Assembly: GCF_008327685.1 (NCBI RefSeq)
Contig: NZ_BDDE01000016.1
Span: forward strand, 372,001-436,000
Source: Actinomadura sp. K4S16
Lineage (GTDB): Bacteria > Actinomycetota > Actinomycetes > Streptosporangiales > Streptosporangiaceae
DNA: 64,000 nucleotides
Direction: 5' to 3'
Part shown: positions 34,285 through 42,754 of the stretch, in pieces
Numbering within the stretch: the first letter of the stretch is position 1
Layout of the letters: each line of letters starts with the position of its first letter
Translations under genes and position numbers: made by a program
The notes under the pieces: model-generated
The model's input: the letters and a program-made list of their open reading frames with translations, nothing else
Database searches by the model: none
What the model was told of the DNA's origin: nothing

Positions 34285-35441
34285 TGGCTGGCAAGCGACG
34301 CTTCGGGCGCGTCCGCAAACTTCCCTCTGGTCGATTCCAGGCTCGGTATCCGGGGCCTGACGGCCTGGACCGACCTGCGCCACACACCTTCGCGACCAAG
34401 CGGGACGCTGAACAGTGGCTCGTCCTCAAAGAGGCGGAGATCGCGCGGGGGGAGTGGATCGACCCGAACGCGGGCAAGGTGCCGTTCGACGTCTACGCGA
34501 AACAGTGGATCGATGACCGCGTACTCAAGCCTCGCTCTGAGGGCCTGTACCGCAGCCTTCTCCGCAACCACCTGAGCCCGACTTTCGGCAACTACGATCT
34601 CGCCGACATCCGTGAGGCCGACGTGCGCCGCTGGCGGAAAGAACGCCTCGGCGTGGTCGGGCAGTCGACGGTCGCCAAGGCCTACCAACTCCTCAAGTCC
34701 ATCCTGAACACGGCGGTGGACGACGAGTTGATCCGCCGGAACCCGTGCCGCATCAAGGGTGCCGGCACCCCGGACACACCTGAGCGGGAGATGATCCCGC
34801 TGACCAAGGTGGTCGAGATCCTCACCGTGATCCCGGACCGGTACCGGGCGCTCGTCCTGCTCGGCACGTTCGCGAGTCTGCGATGGGGTGAGCTGGCGGC
34901 GCTGCGTCGCAAGCACCTCGACCTGAACGCGGGCGTCGTCCGGGTGGCGGGCTCGCTGGCCGAGTTGGACGGCGGCAAGCTCCTGGAGGACACGCCCAAG
35001 TCCCGAGCCGGTCGGCGCATCGTCTCCATCCCGCCGGAGATCATCCCGGACCTGCAAGCGCACCTGGACGAGTTCGCCGAAGACGGTCCGGACGGTCGGG
35101 TCTTCGTCGGCCCTCGGGGCGGCCCTCTCCGGCGCTCGGGCTTCCGGCGCATCTGGAACAAGGTGCGGGTGGACGTCGGTCTTCCTGATCTGCACTTCCA
35201 CGACCTTCGTCACGTCGGCAACACCCTCGCCGCCACCACGGGCGCGAGCCTCAAAGAGCTGATGGTCCGCATGGGCCATGCCTCGTCGCGGGCGGCGCTG
35301 ATCTACCAGCACGCCAGCCAAGATCGAGACAGGGTGATCGCGGCGGCGCTCGGTGAGGCGTTCAAGGTCGCTCGGGCTGGTGACAAGAGTGACAAGCGCA
35401 CCCCGAAACGATCGGGCACGCAACGGGCACGGAAGCCCTAG
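34284..35441 (+). CDS. int: Tyrosine integrase of element 2
   Basis: 385 residues. Arm-binding N-terminus (KRRFGRVRKLPSGRFQARYPGPDG), SAM-like core-binding domain (about 70-155) and catalytic domain with Arg in GTFASLRWGELAALR, HDLRHVGNTLAA, MGHASSRAALIYQHAS (Tyr nucleophile). The 3' end of the gene contains the arm repeat GGGCACG-N4-GGGCACG, and the stop lies 65 bp from the tRNA-Gly core, as in pSAM2. The catalytic residues are complete. Confidence 0.95.
   Translation: MAGKRRFGRVRKLPSGRFQARYPGPDGLDRPAPHTFATKRDAEQWLVLKEAEIARGEWIDPNAGKVPFDVYAKQWIDDRVLKPRSEGLYRSLLRNHLSPTFGNYDLADIREADVRRWRKERLGVVGQSTVAKAYQLLKSILNTAVDDELIRRNPCRIKGAGTPDTPEREMIPLTKVVEILTVIPDRYRALVLLGTFASLRWGELAALRRKHLDLNAGVVRVAGSLAELDGGKLLEDTPKSRAGRRIVSIPPEIIPDLQAHLDEFAEDGPDGRVFVGPRGGPLRRSGFRRIWNKVRVDVGLPDLHFHDLRHVGNTLAATTGASLKELMVRMGHASSRAALIYQHASQDRDRVIAAALGEAFKVARAGDKSDKRTPKRSGTQRARKP
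35414..35431 (+). repeat. Right arm-type repeat of element 2
   Basis: GGGCACG-CAAC-GGGCACG inside the 3' end of int, 74 bp from the att core; partner of 22658-22675. Confidence 0.65.
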
Positions 35442-35460
35442 CGATCATGGCAAAAAGCAA

Positions 35461-35495
35461 GGCCCAGGTGGGGAAACAGGGTTCCTACCTGGGCC
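35461..35495. terminator. Terminator between int and tRNA-Gly
   Basis: Perfect 9-bp stem GGCCCAGGT/ACCTGGGCC with a 17-nt loop, preceded by an A-rich and followed by a TTCGC sequence; can act in both directions, ending int (plus) and tRNA-Gly (minus). Confidence 0.7.
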
Positions 35496-35505
35496 TTCGC
35501 AGTGG

Positions 35506-35548
35506 GAGCGGGCGACGGGAATCGAACCCGCGTAGCCAGTTTGGAAGA
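35506..35548. repeat. attR of element 2 (within tRNA-Gly)
   Basis: 43 bp identical to 22518-22560; covers the anticodon loop to the 3' end of the tRNA, so integration regenerates a complete tRNA. Confidence 0.92.
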
Positions 35549-35577
35549 CTGGGGCTCTACCATTGAGCTACGCCCGC
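35507..35577 (-). tRNA. tRNA-Gly (anticodon TCC)
   Basis: 71 nt cloverleaf on the minus strand: acceptor GCGGGCG/CGCCCGC, anticodon loop CTTCCAA between CCAGT and ACTGG, T-arm GCGGG-TTCGATT-CCCGT. CCA is not encoded. It is the integration target of element 2 and, by homology of the cores, of element 1. Confidence 0.96.
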
Positions 35578-35715
35578 TAGGCGTCTCGGGGCCTGGGTGG
35601 GCCTCGATCGCCATCCCGTAGCGTACAGGGTTCTTGGGGTGGTCGTGCCTTGGCGGAGCGGGCGGGGGGCGAACGGGACTACACTGCTCGCGTTATCGCG
35701 TTCGGCGGTGGTGTG

Positions 35716-35789
35716 CGGGCTGTAGCGCAGTTTGGTAGCGCACTGGCTTTGGGTGCCAGGGGTCGTGGGTTCAAATCCCGCCAGCCCGA
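35716..35789 (+). tRNA. tRNA-Pro (anticodon TGG)
   Basis: 74 nt cloverleaf: acceptor CGGGCTG/CAGCCCG, anticodon loop TTTGGGT in a CTGGC/GCCAG stem, T-arm GTGGG-TTCAAAT-CCCGC. Divergent from tRNA-Gly. Confidence 0.96.
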
Positions 35790-36180
35790 CTGTCTAGCCC
35801 CGCTTCCTCCTCGGAAGTGGGGCTTTGTCGTGCCATCGGGTATCGCTCCTCTGAGACGTCGTCAGGGGGAAGCATGGAGCCACTGCAGTACCGGGAGGTC
35901 GGGAAGGCGCCGGAGGTCGTGATGGTGTCCGCGCCTGTGCCGGGGCTCTTGAGGTTCTGCTGAAGGTGACCGCGGTCGGGGTGCCATTCGGACAGCGCGG
36001 TCATGAGCCGGCGGCTGGTGGATCAGCGCTGCCAGTTCACCGCATCGCAGGTTTGCGGACGTGGGGCGATCGGTCTGGGGCCGGTGCGTGATGATGTGCG
36101 AGGGCGGCCGCTCCGGCCGGTGAGAGCGGAGGTCGCAAGGCGGGCGGTCTTGATTCGGTACGCGTTGTACCTTGATGATC
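35790..36180. other. Intergenic stretch, no supported gene
   Basis: After tRNA-Pro a short hairpin (CCCCGCTTCCTCCTCGGAAGTGGGG, imperfect) may end the tRNA transcript. The rest has open frames without ribosome sites or family resemblance. Confidence 0.4.
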
Positions 36181-36606
36181 ATGACGACAGAGGTGCGAGG
36201 CTGGCCGGACGGGCTTGGGGTGGTCCAGGTTCGGGTTGCGCGGCCCACCGACAGGCTGGACGAGGTGGTCACCTTTTATAGGGACCACTTGGGCCTGCCC
36301 GAGCTCTCCCGGTTCAGCGGCCATGCCGGTTATGACGGCGTGATGCTCGGCCTTCCCGGCACCGACTACCACCTGGAGTTCACCTCGCACGCCGACGGCA
36401 GCCCTTGCCCGGCGCCCACCGGCGACAATCTGCTCGTGCTGTACTTCGCGGGCGAGGCGCAGATGCACGACGTGGTCGAACGGCTCGCGGTGGCCGGGCA
36501 CGACCCGGTGCCGGCGGAGAATCCCTATTGGACTGAGAACGGCGCTCTGACCTTCGCAGACCCGGACGGCTGGCGCGTTGTCTTGGTGCCCAAGCCCGTC
36601 TTCTGA
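36181..36606 (+). CDS. VOC-family protein (glyoxalase/bleomycin-resistance fold)
   Basis: 141 residues with two beta-alpha-beta-beta-beta halves: VVQVRVARPTDRLDEVVTFYRDHLGL and NGALTFADPDGWRVVLVPK. Possible metal ligands include Glu/His positions such as DYHLEF. Substrate unknown. TTG 36172 and ATG 36175 are alternative starts; there is no strong Shine-Dalgarno, so a leaderless mRNA is possible. Confidence 0.88.
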   Translation: MTTEVRGWPDGLGVVQVRVARPTDRLDEVVTFYRDHLGLPELSRFSGHAGYDGVMLGLPGTDYHLEFTSHADGSPCPAPTGDNLLVLYFAGEAQMHDVVERLAVAGHDPVPAENPYWTENGALTFADPDGWRVVLVPKPVF

Positions 36607-36702
36607 TGGCTGGACGTGCCCGCGGCCTGCGCATCGACAGCGCCGTGCTGGCCGCCACCGTCGAACGCGGCGTCCGCACGGGTGTGCGGACGCCGCGTCC
36701 GG

Positions 36703-39333
36703 TCATGCCTGAGCCGCCAGGAGGGCGCGGGCTTCGGTTGCCGCGGTCGTGAGCGCCTTCGGAAGGTTCTCCGGGTGGCGGCCGCCCGCGTTCGCGATCG
36801 GGCCCTTGCCGCCCGCGCCGCCGCCCACCTCGCGGGCCGCGGAGGTCAGCAGGTCGCGGGCCTGGAGGCCGGTGGACGTGCCCGCCGCCGCTACCAGCAC
36901 CGCCTTGCCGTCCGTTTCGGTGCCGAGGACGATGACGCCCCGCTGGTCGCGGCGGGTGAGGACGCCGGTCGCGATCGTGCGGAGGTCCGCGCCGGTCAGG
37001 CCGGGGACGGAGCGCGCCACCAGCCAGCCGCCGGGCACCGGTTCGGCGAGCGAGGCCAGGTGGTCGGCGTGGCGGTCGAGTTCGGCGTTGTGCATGGTCT
37101 CCAGGCGGCGCTGGGTCTCCGCCAAGGTTTCCAGGCGTTGGCGGAGGCGGTCCGGGGCCTGGTCGGGGCGGGCGTTCAGCAGCGCCGCGAGCTCCTTCAG
37201 GAGCGACGCGGTGCGGTCGTGGTGGCGGAGGGCGTCGGCGCCGGTGAGGGCCTCGATCCGGCGCAGGCCGGTGCCGATGGACGACTCGCCGACGATGTGG
37301 ACGGGGCCCGCCTGCGAGCCGTGGCCGACGTGGGTGCCGCCGCAGAGTTCGCGGGAGGCGTCCCCGATGTCCACGATGCGGACGTCGTCGCCGTACCTCT
37401 CGCCGAACAGCGCGATCGCGCCCGCGCGTTCCGCCTCCGCCCGGCTCGCCTCCCAGACGCGCACCTCGGGGTCGGCGAGGAGGTAGTCGTTGACGAGGGT
37501 CTGGACGAGGTCGGTGTCGACGGGGGAGAAGTGCGCGAAGTCGAAGCGCAGGCGTCCGGGTTCCACGCGGGAGCCCTGCTGCGCGGCGTGGTCGCCGAGG
37601 GTGCGGCGCAGCATCGCGTGCAGGACGTGGGTGGCGCTGTGCGAGCGCGCGGTGGCCGCGCGGCGGTCTCCGTCCACGACCGCCTCGGCGTCGTCGCCTG
37701 GGCGGACCTCGCCGTCCACGATGCGGACGGTGTGGACGTGCAGGCCGTCCAGTCCTGGCCGGGTGTCGACGACCTCCAAGGTCGCGCCGGAGGTGCGGAT
37801 CGTGCCCGTGTCGCCGACCTGGCCGCCTGACTCCGCGTAGAACGGGCTGCGGGTCAGGATCACCTCCAGTTCGTCGTCCTCGGCCGCGGTGGGCACCTCG
37901 CCGTCCGGGCCGAGCAGGGCGCCGATCCGTGTTTCGGCTATTTCGGTGGAGTGGCCGACGAAGTCGGTGAGGCCGTGTTCCGCGGCGACGCGGCGGTAGA
38001 GGTCCTGGCGCGCGACCGCGCCGCCCTTGCGGCCCTGGCCGGCGCGGTGCGCCTGGCGGCGCTGCGCTTCGAGGAGCTCGGCGAACGCCTCCTCGTCGAC
38101 GGTGAGGCCGGCCGACCGCGCCGCGTCGACCGTCAGGTCGATGGGGAAGCCGTAGGTGTCGTGCAGCTCGAACGCGGTCCGGCCGGAGATGGTGGTCGTG
38201 GCGCGGCCGATCGCCGCGTCGAGGAGCTGGGAGCCCTGGCGCAGCGTCCGCTCGAACGCCTCCTCTTCGGCCGTGACGACCTGCTCGATCAGCTCGGACC
38301 GCCGCGCCAGCTCCGGCCAGGTGTCGCCAAGGGTGCCGACGACGCTGGAGGTCAGTGCGGGCAGGGCCGGGCCCTCGATGCCGAGCCTGCGCGCGTGCCG
38401 GATCGCACGGCGCATCAGGCGGCGCAGGACGTAGCCGCGGCCGTCGCGGGCGGGCATGACGCCGTCCGCGACGAGGAACGCGATCGAGCGGGAGTGCTCG
38501 GTGACGATGCGGAAGGACGTCGAGTCGTCGCTGCCGTCGCGCCCCGGGTAGCCGCGTCCCGCCATCTCCTGGACGAGCCTGAACGTCGGCGCGAGCATGT
38601 CGGTCTCGCACGCGGTGTCCACGCCCTGCAGCACCGCCGCGAGACGGTCGAGACCGAGCCCCGTGTCGATGTTCTGTGAGGGGAGCTCGCCGAGGATCGG
38701 ATATCCGCCCTTGCCAGAGCCCTCCCCACGGAGGTTCTGCATGAAGACGAGGTTCCACAGTTCCAGGTATCGCTCGCCGTCCACGGCGGGCCCGCCCTCA
38801 CGTCCGAAGGACGGCCCCCTGTCGTAGTGCAGTTCGGAGGACGGTCCGCAGGGGCCGGGGATGCCCATCGACCAGTAGTTGTCCTCCATGCCGAGCCGCT
38901 GGATCCGCTCGGAGGGGACCCCGACGCGGCGCCAGAGCCGGACGGCCTCGTCGTCGTCCAAGTAGACGGTGACCCAGAGGCGCCCCGGGTCGAGGTCGTA
39001 GTGGCGGGTGAGCAGCTCCCACGCCCAGGAGATCGCCTCAGACTTGAAGTAGTCGCCGAAGGAGAAGTTGCCGAGCATCTCGAAGAACGTGGTGTGGCGC
39101 GCGGTGCGGCCCACGTTCTCGATGTCGGACGTACGCACGCACTTCTGCACGGACACCGCACGGGGGTGTTCGGGCGTGGTCTCGCCTAGGAAGTGGGGCT
39201 TGAACTGGTTCATGCCCGCGTTCACCAGCAGGAGCGTGGGATCCGAGGGGATCAGCGGGCTGGACGGCACGACGCGGTGGTCGCGCTCCTGGAAGAAGCC
39301 CAGGAAGGTGGAACGGATGTCAGTCGAGCGCAT
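36703..39333 (-). CDS. alaS: Alanyl-tRNA synthetase, stand-alone copy
   Basis: 876 residues, full length. Class II catalytic core with FFEMLGNFSFGDYFK (motif 2 region), GPCGPSSELHYDRG and LGLDRLAAVLQG; editing domain zinc motifs HSATHVLH and CGGTHVG; C-Ala domain with an atypical glycine-rich end (GGGAGGKGPIANAGG). The usual actinobacterial alaS is linked to a RuvX/YqgF gene; here the neighbours are a VOC protein and an HxlR regulator, so this may be a second, divergent copy. Whether another alaS exists cannot be seen. Ends 97 bp from the convergent VOC gene. Confidence 0.95.
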   Translation of the reverse strand: MRSTDIRSTFLGFFQERDHRVVPSSPLIPSDPTLLLVNAGMNQFKPHFLGETTPEHPRAVSVQKCVRTSDIENVGRTARHTTFFEMLGNFSFGDYFKSEAISWAWELLTRHYDLDPGRLWVTVYLDDDEAVRLWRRVGVPSERIQRLGMEDNYWSMGIPGPCGPSSELHYDRGPSFGREGGPAVDGERYLELWNLVFMQNLRGEGSGKGGYPILGELPSQNIDTGLGLDRLAAVLQGVDTACETDMLAPTFRLVQEMAGRGYPGRDGSDDSTSFRIVTEHSRSIAFLVADGVMPARDGRGYVLRRLMRRAIRHARRLGIEGPALPALTSSVVGTLGDTWPELARRSELIEQVVTAEEEAFERTLRQGSQLLDAAIGRATTTISGRTAFELHDTYGFPIDLTVDAARSAGLTVDEEAFAELLEAQRRQAHRAGQGRKGGAVARQDLYRRVAAEHGLTDFVGHSTEIAETRIGALLGPDGEVPTAAEDDELEVILTRSPFYAESGGQVGDTGTIRTSGATLEVVDTRPGLDGLHVHTVRIVDGEVRPGDDAEAVVDGDRRAATARSHSATHVLHAMLRRTLGDHAAQQGSRVEPGRLRFDFAHFSPVDTDLVQTLVNDYLLADPEVRVWEASRAEAERAGAIALFGERYGDDVRIVDIGDASRELCGGTHVGHGSQAGPVHIVGESSIGTGLRRIEALTGADALRHHDRTASLLKELAALLNARPDQAPDRLRQRLETLAETQRRLETMHNAELDRHADHLASLAEPVPGGWLVARSVPGLTGADLRTIATGVLTRRDQRGVIVLGTETDGKAVLVAAAGTSTGLQARDLLTSAAREVGGGAGGKGPIANAGGRHPENLPKALTTAATEARALLAAQA

Positions 39334-39372
39334 GGGACGGCCTCACGAGGTCGATGGGATGACGGAGCACAC

Positions 39373-39416
39373 CGCCGAGCCGGGCCGGGCACGTCTGCGC
39401 GTTCCCCGGCTCGGCG
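39373..39416 (-). terminator. Strong hairpin between hxlR and alaS
   Basis: Perfect 12-bp stem CGCCGAGCCGGG/CCCGGCTCGGCG with a 20-nt loop, 40 bp before the alaS start on the same strand. It would end the hxlR transcript or act as an attenuator in the alaS leader. No uridine run follows. Confidence 0.5.
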
Positions 39417-39462
39417 CGGCTAGCTCGCCGTCCCACCCCGTGAATGACCATCGCCGTCCACG

Positions 39463-39843
39463 TTAGCTGCGCACGTCCTCCGCCTGCACGTCGTTTTGGC
39501 GGGCGTCGTAGTCGGCGCGGGCCGTGTCGATCTGGACAAGGTGGTCCTCGGCCCAGGCGACGAGGGTGCCGGCCGCGTCCATCAGCGTCGCGCCCATGGG
39601 AGTGAGGGTGTACTCCACGCGCGGAGGCACCACGGGGTAGACGGTCCGGATGACGATGCCGTCGCGTTCCAGGCCGCGCAGCGTGACGGTGAGCATCCGC
39701 TGGCTGATGCCGTCGATCTCGCGCTTCAGCTCGGTGAACCGCTTGGTGCCCTCGCCGAGCAGCGCGATGACCAGCAGGGACCACTTGTCCCCGATCCGGT
39801 CGAGGATCTCGCGGGCGCGGCAGCCCGCGACGGTGTGCTCCAT
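39463..39843 (-). CDS. HxlR-family transcriptional regulator
   Basis: 126 residues with the HxlR winged helix: CRAREILDRIGDKWSLLVIALLGEGTKRFTELKREIDGISQRMLTVTLRGLERDGIVIRTVYPVVPPRVEYTLTPMG. An N-terminal Cys (AGC) could be redox-sensing, as in related proteins. Divergent from the YceI gene with 123 bp between starts, its likely target. Confidence 0.93.
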   Translation of the reverse strand: MEHTVAGCRAREILDRIGDKWSLLVIALLGEGTKRFTELKREIDGISQRMLTVTLRGLERDGIVIRTVYPVVPPRVEYTLTPMGATLMDAAGTLVAWAEDHLVQIDTARADYDARQNDVQAEDVRS

Positions 39844-39966
39844 TGGTTCTCTCCAGGTGACCAGGGCAGAAAAAAGTGCCTTCTTGTGCCGGTTGGTGGG
39901 GTGTCCGCACCATGGTGACGGTTCCCAATCGGAACCGCCTTACCTTCCATAACCGTAGGAGACACG

Positions 39967-40545
39967 ATGACGGCCCAGCTTGTCGAGATCCCCGGCTACA
40001 TCGCCGGAACCTGGACCATCGACCCCCTGCACACCGGGATCGGCTTCACCGTCCGGCATCTGATGGTCAGCCGGGTCCGCGGCCGCTTCGGGACGTTCGA
40101 CGGGACGATCGTGACCGGCGCCGACCCGCTCGACTCGTCGGTGACCGCGACGATCGACCTGGCGTCGGTCGATACCGGGAACGCCCAGCGCGACGAGCAC
40201 CTCAGGTCCGCCGACTACCTGGACGTCGCGAAGTACCCCGCCATGACCTATGCCTCCACCGGAGTGCGCCCCGACGGCGAGGACTTCGTGCTGGACGGCG
40301 AGTTGACGCTGCGCGGGCTGACCAGGGAGGTCCCGCTCCGATTGGAGGTCGGAGGGTTCGGCCCCGACCCGTTCCGGCAGGACGACCCGTCCAAGGGCGC
40401 CCGCGCCGGTTTCACCGCGACGGGTGAGATCAGCCGGCTGGAGTTCGGGGTCGGCGCGGCGACGACCCTCGCGGGCGGCGGGCTCGCGCTGAGCGACAAG
40501 ATCCAGATCGTCCTGGAGATCGAGGCGGTCCTCCAGACCGACTGA
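39967..40545 (+). CDS. YceI-family protein
   Basis: 192 residues, no signal peptide: WTIDPLHTGIGFTVRHLMVSRVRGRFGTFDG and TIDLASVDTGNAQRDEHLRSADYLDVAKYP are hallmarks of the YceI lipocalin-like fold that binds polyisoprenoids. Cytosolic here. Likely regulated by the divergent HxlR protein. ATG preceded by AGGAGA. Confidence 0.93.
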   Translation: MTAQLVEIPGYIAGTWTIDPLHTGIGFTVRHLMVSRVRGRFGTFDGTIVTGADPLDSSVTATIDLASVDTGNAQRDEHLRSADYLDVAKYPAMTYASTGVRPDGEDFVLDGELTLRGLTREVPLRLEVGGFGPDPFRQDDPSKGARAGFTATGEISRLEFGVGAATTLAGGGLALSDKIQIVLEIEAVLQTD

Positions 40546-40617
40546 GACGGCCGAGCGCCCCGGGCGGTGCGCGCCGCCGCCGCGGAGGCGGTGCCCACCG
40601 CCCGGGAGAGCGGACGG

Positions 40618-41301
40618 TCAGCCCGTGAGCAGCGGGGGGAGCGCGTCCAGCGTCGTGATGCGCGGGACGTCCAGGGCGGACGGCTCCGGGGCGCCGGAGC
40701 GGTCGAGCCACACGCCGGTGAGGCCCGCGGCGGCGGCGCCCTGCGCGTCGGTGACGAGGCGGTCCCCGACGTAGGCGGCCGCGTGCGGCTCGGCGCCGAG
40801 GGCCGCGCAGGCGGTCAGGAAGATCCCGGCGGCGGGCTTGGCGGAGCCGGCCTCGCTGGAGGCCACGACGACGGGGAGCCGGTCGGCGAACCCGATCCGC
40901 TCGACCTTCGAGCGCTGCTGCGCGGCGTCGCCGTTGGTGACGACTCCGAGGCGGAGGCCGCGCGCGGCGAGCAGGTCGAGCACCGGTTCCGCGTCCGGGA
41001 ACGGGCGCCAGGCGGCCTTGTAGCGGGCCACGTACCCGCTGAGCCGGGCGTCGGCGCGGGCGTCGTCCCAGTCGCCGAGGCCGAGTTCCCGGGCGAGCGC
41101 GACCATCCGGAAGCGGCGCTGCCCGATGAAGGTCAGCTCGCCCGCCACGTACCGGTCGACCGCCTCGTCGGTCAGCTCCGCCCAGCGCGGGACGAGCCAC
41201 GCCGGATCGACGTCCGGGAACGTCGCGACGATCGCCTCGCGCGAGGCCCCCTCGTGGTCGAGGAGCGTCCCGTCCAGGTCGAACAGCACCGCCGTGATCA
41301 T
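40618..41301 (-). CDS. HAD-superfamily hydrolase
   Basis: 227 residues: motif I FDLDGTLLDHEG (nucleophile Asp), motif II GVVTNGD, motif III Lys in SAKPAAGIF, motif IV VGDRLVTDAQGA. The cap is helical (class I). A phosphatase of small molecules, substrate unknown. ATG 41301 overlaps the stop of the upstream alpha/beta hydrolase (ATGA); the longer open frame upstream is only the shadow of that gene. Confidence 0.92.
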   Translation of the reverse strand: MITAVLFDLDGTLLDHEGASREAIVATFPDVDPAWLVPRWAELTDEAVDRYVAGELTFIGQRRFRMVALARELGLGDWDDARADARLSGYVARYKAAWRPFPDAEPVLDLLAARGLRLGVVTNGDAAQQRSKVERIGFADRLPVVVASSEAGSAKPAAGIFLTACAALGAEPHAAAYVGDRLVTDAQGAAAAGLTGVWLDRSGAPEPSALDVPRITTLDALPPLLTG

Positions 41302-42122
41302 GTGAGGAAGCCGAGGAGCGCGGCGGTCAGCTCGGCGGGCGCGTCCTCCTGCACCAGGTGACCCGCGCCTTCGATCGGCTGGAGGCGCGAGCCCGGGACG
41401 AGATCGGCCAGCTCGCGCCCCTTCTCGATCGGGATCCAGGTGTCCTCGGCGCCCCAGCAGATCAGGACCGGGAGGTCCAGCTCGCCGTAGCGGCTCTGGA
41501 TCTCGTCGGTGAAGCGCTGGTCGGCCTGCGCGATCTGCTGGTAGAACGCGGGCTGGCCGGCTTCTCCCAGCCACGGATCCACGAGCGCGTCGAGGGCGGC
41601 CGGGTGCAGGCCGCGGTGGCTCGCCGACGTCACGTACTCCCGGACGAGGGCGCCGTGCAACGCGGGCGGCAGCTGCTCGAACACCTCCGCGTTGGCCCCC
41701 ACAAGGCGGAAGAACGGCGAACCCCACGGGGCGAGCGCGACCGGATCGACCAGGACGAGGTCGCGGTAGCGCGCACCGTGCAGGAGATGCGCCCGCAGGG
41801 ACACGGCACCGCCGAAGTCGTGCGCCACGACGGACGGCTCGGCCAGGCCCCAATGCGCCAGCAGCTCGGTGAACACCCTGCCTTGCGCCGCCAGCGAGAC
41901 GTCCTGCCCATCGCTCATCTCGGACGTCCCATAGCCGGGCATGTCCCAGACGTACACACGGTGGGTAGCTGCCAGAGCGCGCACGACGCCACGCCACACG
42001 TAGGACGAGAACGGTGTGCCGTGCAGGAGGACGACCGGATCCGCATGCTCGTTCCCGAACACATCCCACCTGACCTCACCACTCCGGCTTCGGTGGATCT
42101 GACGCAGCGTCCAGTCCTGCAA
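41298..42122 (-). CDS. Alpha/beta hydrolase with Asp nucleophile (dehalogenase/epoxide-hydrolase-like)
   Basis: 274 residues. Oxyanion segment LLHGTPFSSYVWRG, nucleophile elbow VVAHDFGGAVSL with Asp rather than Ser, acid region CWGAEDTWIP, and catalytic His in EGAGHLVQEDAP. An Asp nucleophile is the mark of haloalkane dehalogenases and epoxide hydrolases. Operon with the HAD hydrolase downstream; TetR gene lies upstream on the same strand. Confidence 0.9.
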   Translation of the reverse strand: MQDWTLRQIHRSRSGEVRWDVFGNEHADPVVLLHGTPFSSYVWRGVVRALAATHRVYVWDMPGYGTSEMSDGQDVSLAAQGRVFTELLAHWGLAEPSVVAHDFGGAVSLRAHLLHGARYRDLVLVDPVALAPWGSPFFRLVGANAEVFEQLPPALHGALVREYVTSASHRGLHPAALDALVDPWLGEAGQPAFYQQIAQADQRFTDEIQSRYGELDLPVLICWGAEDTWIPIEKGRELADLVPGSRLQPIEGAGHLVQEDAPAELTAALLGFLT

Positions 42123-42150
42123 GGAAGCTCCCCAATGTCGTCGAATCGGC

Positions 42151-42744
42151 TCAGCCGAACCCGTGGGATTCGGCGAGTACCCGTGCCGCCTCCATGACCG
42201 ACGCGCGGCGGCGCGCGAAGGCGGCGGCGTCGTCCTCCTCGTCCAGGATCACCCGGCGCAGCTGCGGGACGGCGAAGTTCCACGCGATGAGGCCGAACAC
42301 GGTGAACATCAGGTCCTGGACGGCCCGCGTACGGCCCGGGTCCGCGGGGTCGTCGCCGTGCTCCGTGAAGCGCGCGGCCTTGCGCCGGAACTCCTCGCGG
42401 CGCTCCGCCTCGCCCTGCACCTGGCCCGGGGTCTCCAAAGCTTCCCAGAGCAGCAGCCTGACCAGCTCCGGGTGCTCCCTGTACCAGTCGAACAGCCGGC
42501 CCACGGAGTCCGCCAGGCCGTCCGGATCGATGTCGGTCGCGTTGCCGATCTCCGCCATCTTCGCGCGCACCACGGCGCCGAACAGCTTCTCCTTGCCGCC
42601 GAAGTACAGGTAGATGGCCTGCTTGTTGGCCCGCGCCTCGGTGGCGATGCGATCGATCCGGGCGCCCGCGAGCCCGCGCGCGGCGAACTCGGCGGTGGCG
42701 GCCTGGAAGATCCGCCGGCGGGTCGCCTCCGCGTCGTAGCCCAT
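42151..42744 (-). CDS. TetR-family transcriptional repressor
   Basis: 197 residues: N-terminal HTH TRRRIFQAATAEFAARGLAGARIDRIATEARANKQAIYLYFGGKEKLF, then a helical ligand domain. Divergent from the SDR gene across 82 bp that hold two AACC-N4-GGTT sites, so it probably represses itself and the SDR. The frame continues far upstream but only as a shadow of the SDR gene. Confidence 0.93.
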   Translation of the reverse strand: MGYDAEATRRRIFQAATAEFAARGLAGARIDRIATEARANKQAIYLYFGGKEKLFGAVVRAKMAEIGNATDIDPDGLADSVGRLFDWYREHPELVRLLLWEALETPGQVQGEAERREEFRRKAARFTEHGDDPADPGRTRAVQDLMFTVFGLIAWNFAVPQLRRVILDEEDDAAAFARRRASVMEAARVLAESHGFG

Positions 42745-42754
42745 ACGCGGATTA

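Larger units (their letters stand above)
22518..35548. mobile_element. Element 2: pSAM2-like actinomycete integrative and conjugative element (AICE)
   Basis: 13 kb between perfect 43-bp direct repeats, the right copy being inside intact tRNA-Gly(TCC). Right half has the canonical AICE order: GntR regulator, Pra-like activator, two small genes, FtsK-type transfer protein, rolling-circle initiator, Xis, Int, att. Arm sites GGGCACG-N4-GGGCACG flank both cores (22658-22675, 35414-35431). Left half is accessory DNA with lower GC at 23.8-25.5 kb. Everything needed for excision, replication and double-stranded transfer seems intact; spread genes and a Nudix gene are not seen. Confidence 0.93.

Noticed and set aside
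35862..36281. ORFs on both strands between tRNA-Pro and the VOC gene
   Set aside because: No start-site support and codon bias typical of non-coding GC-rich DNA.
39334..39470. T-box riboswitch before alaS (GGGGTGGGACGGCG resembles a T-box sequence)
   Set aside because: The match to the canonical T-box (GGTGGxACCGCG) is broken in the core and no Stem I/specifier is seen; the hairpin is better explained as a terminator or simple attenuator.
40618..42069. A 483-residue fused hydrolase-HAD protein
   Set aside because: The upstream part is the alpha/beta hydrolase in the wrong frame; the HAD start at 41301 overlaps the hydrolase stop in a normal operon arrangement.
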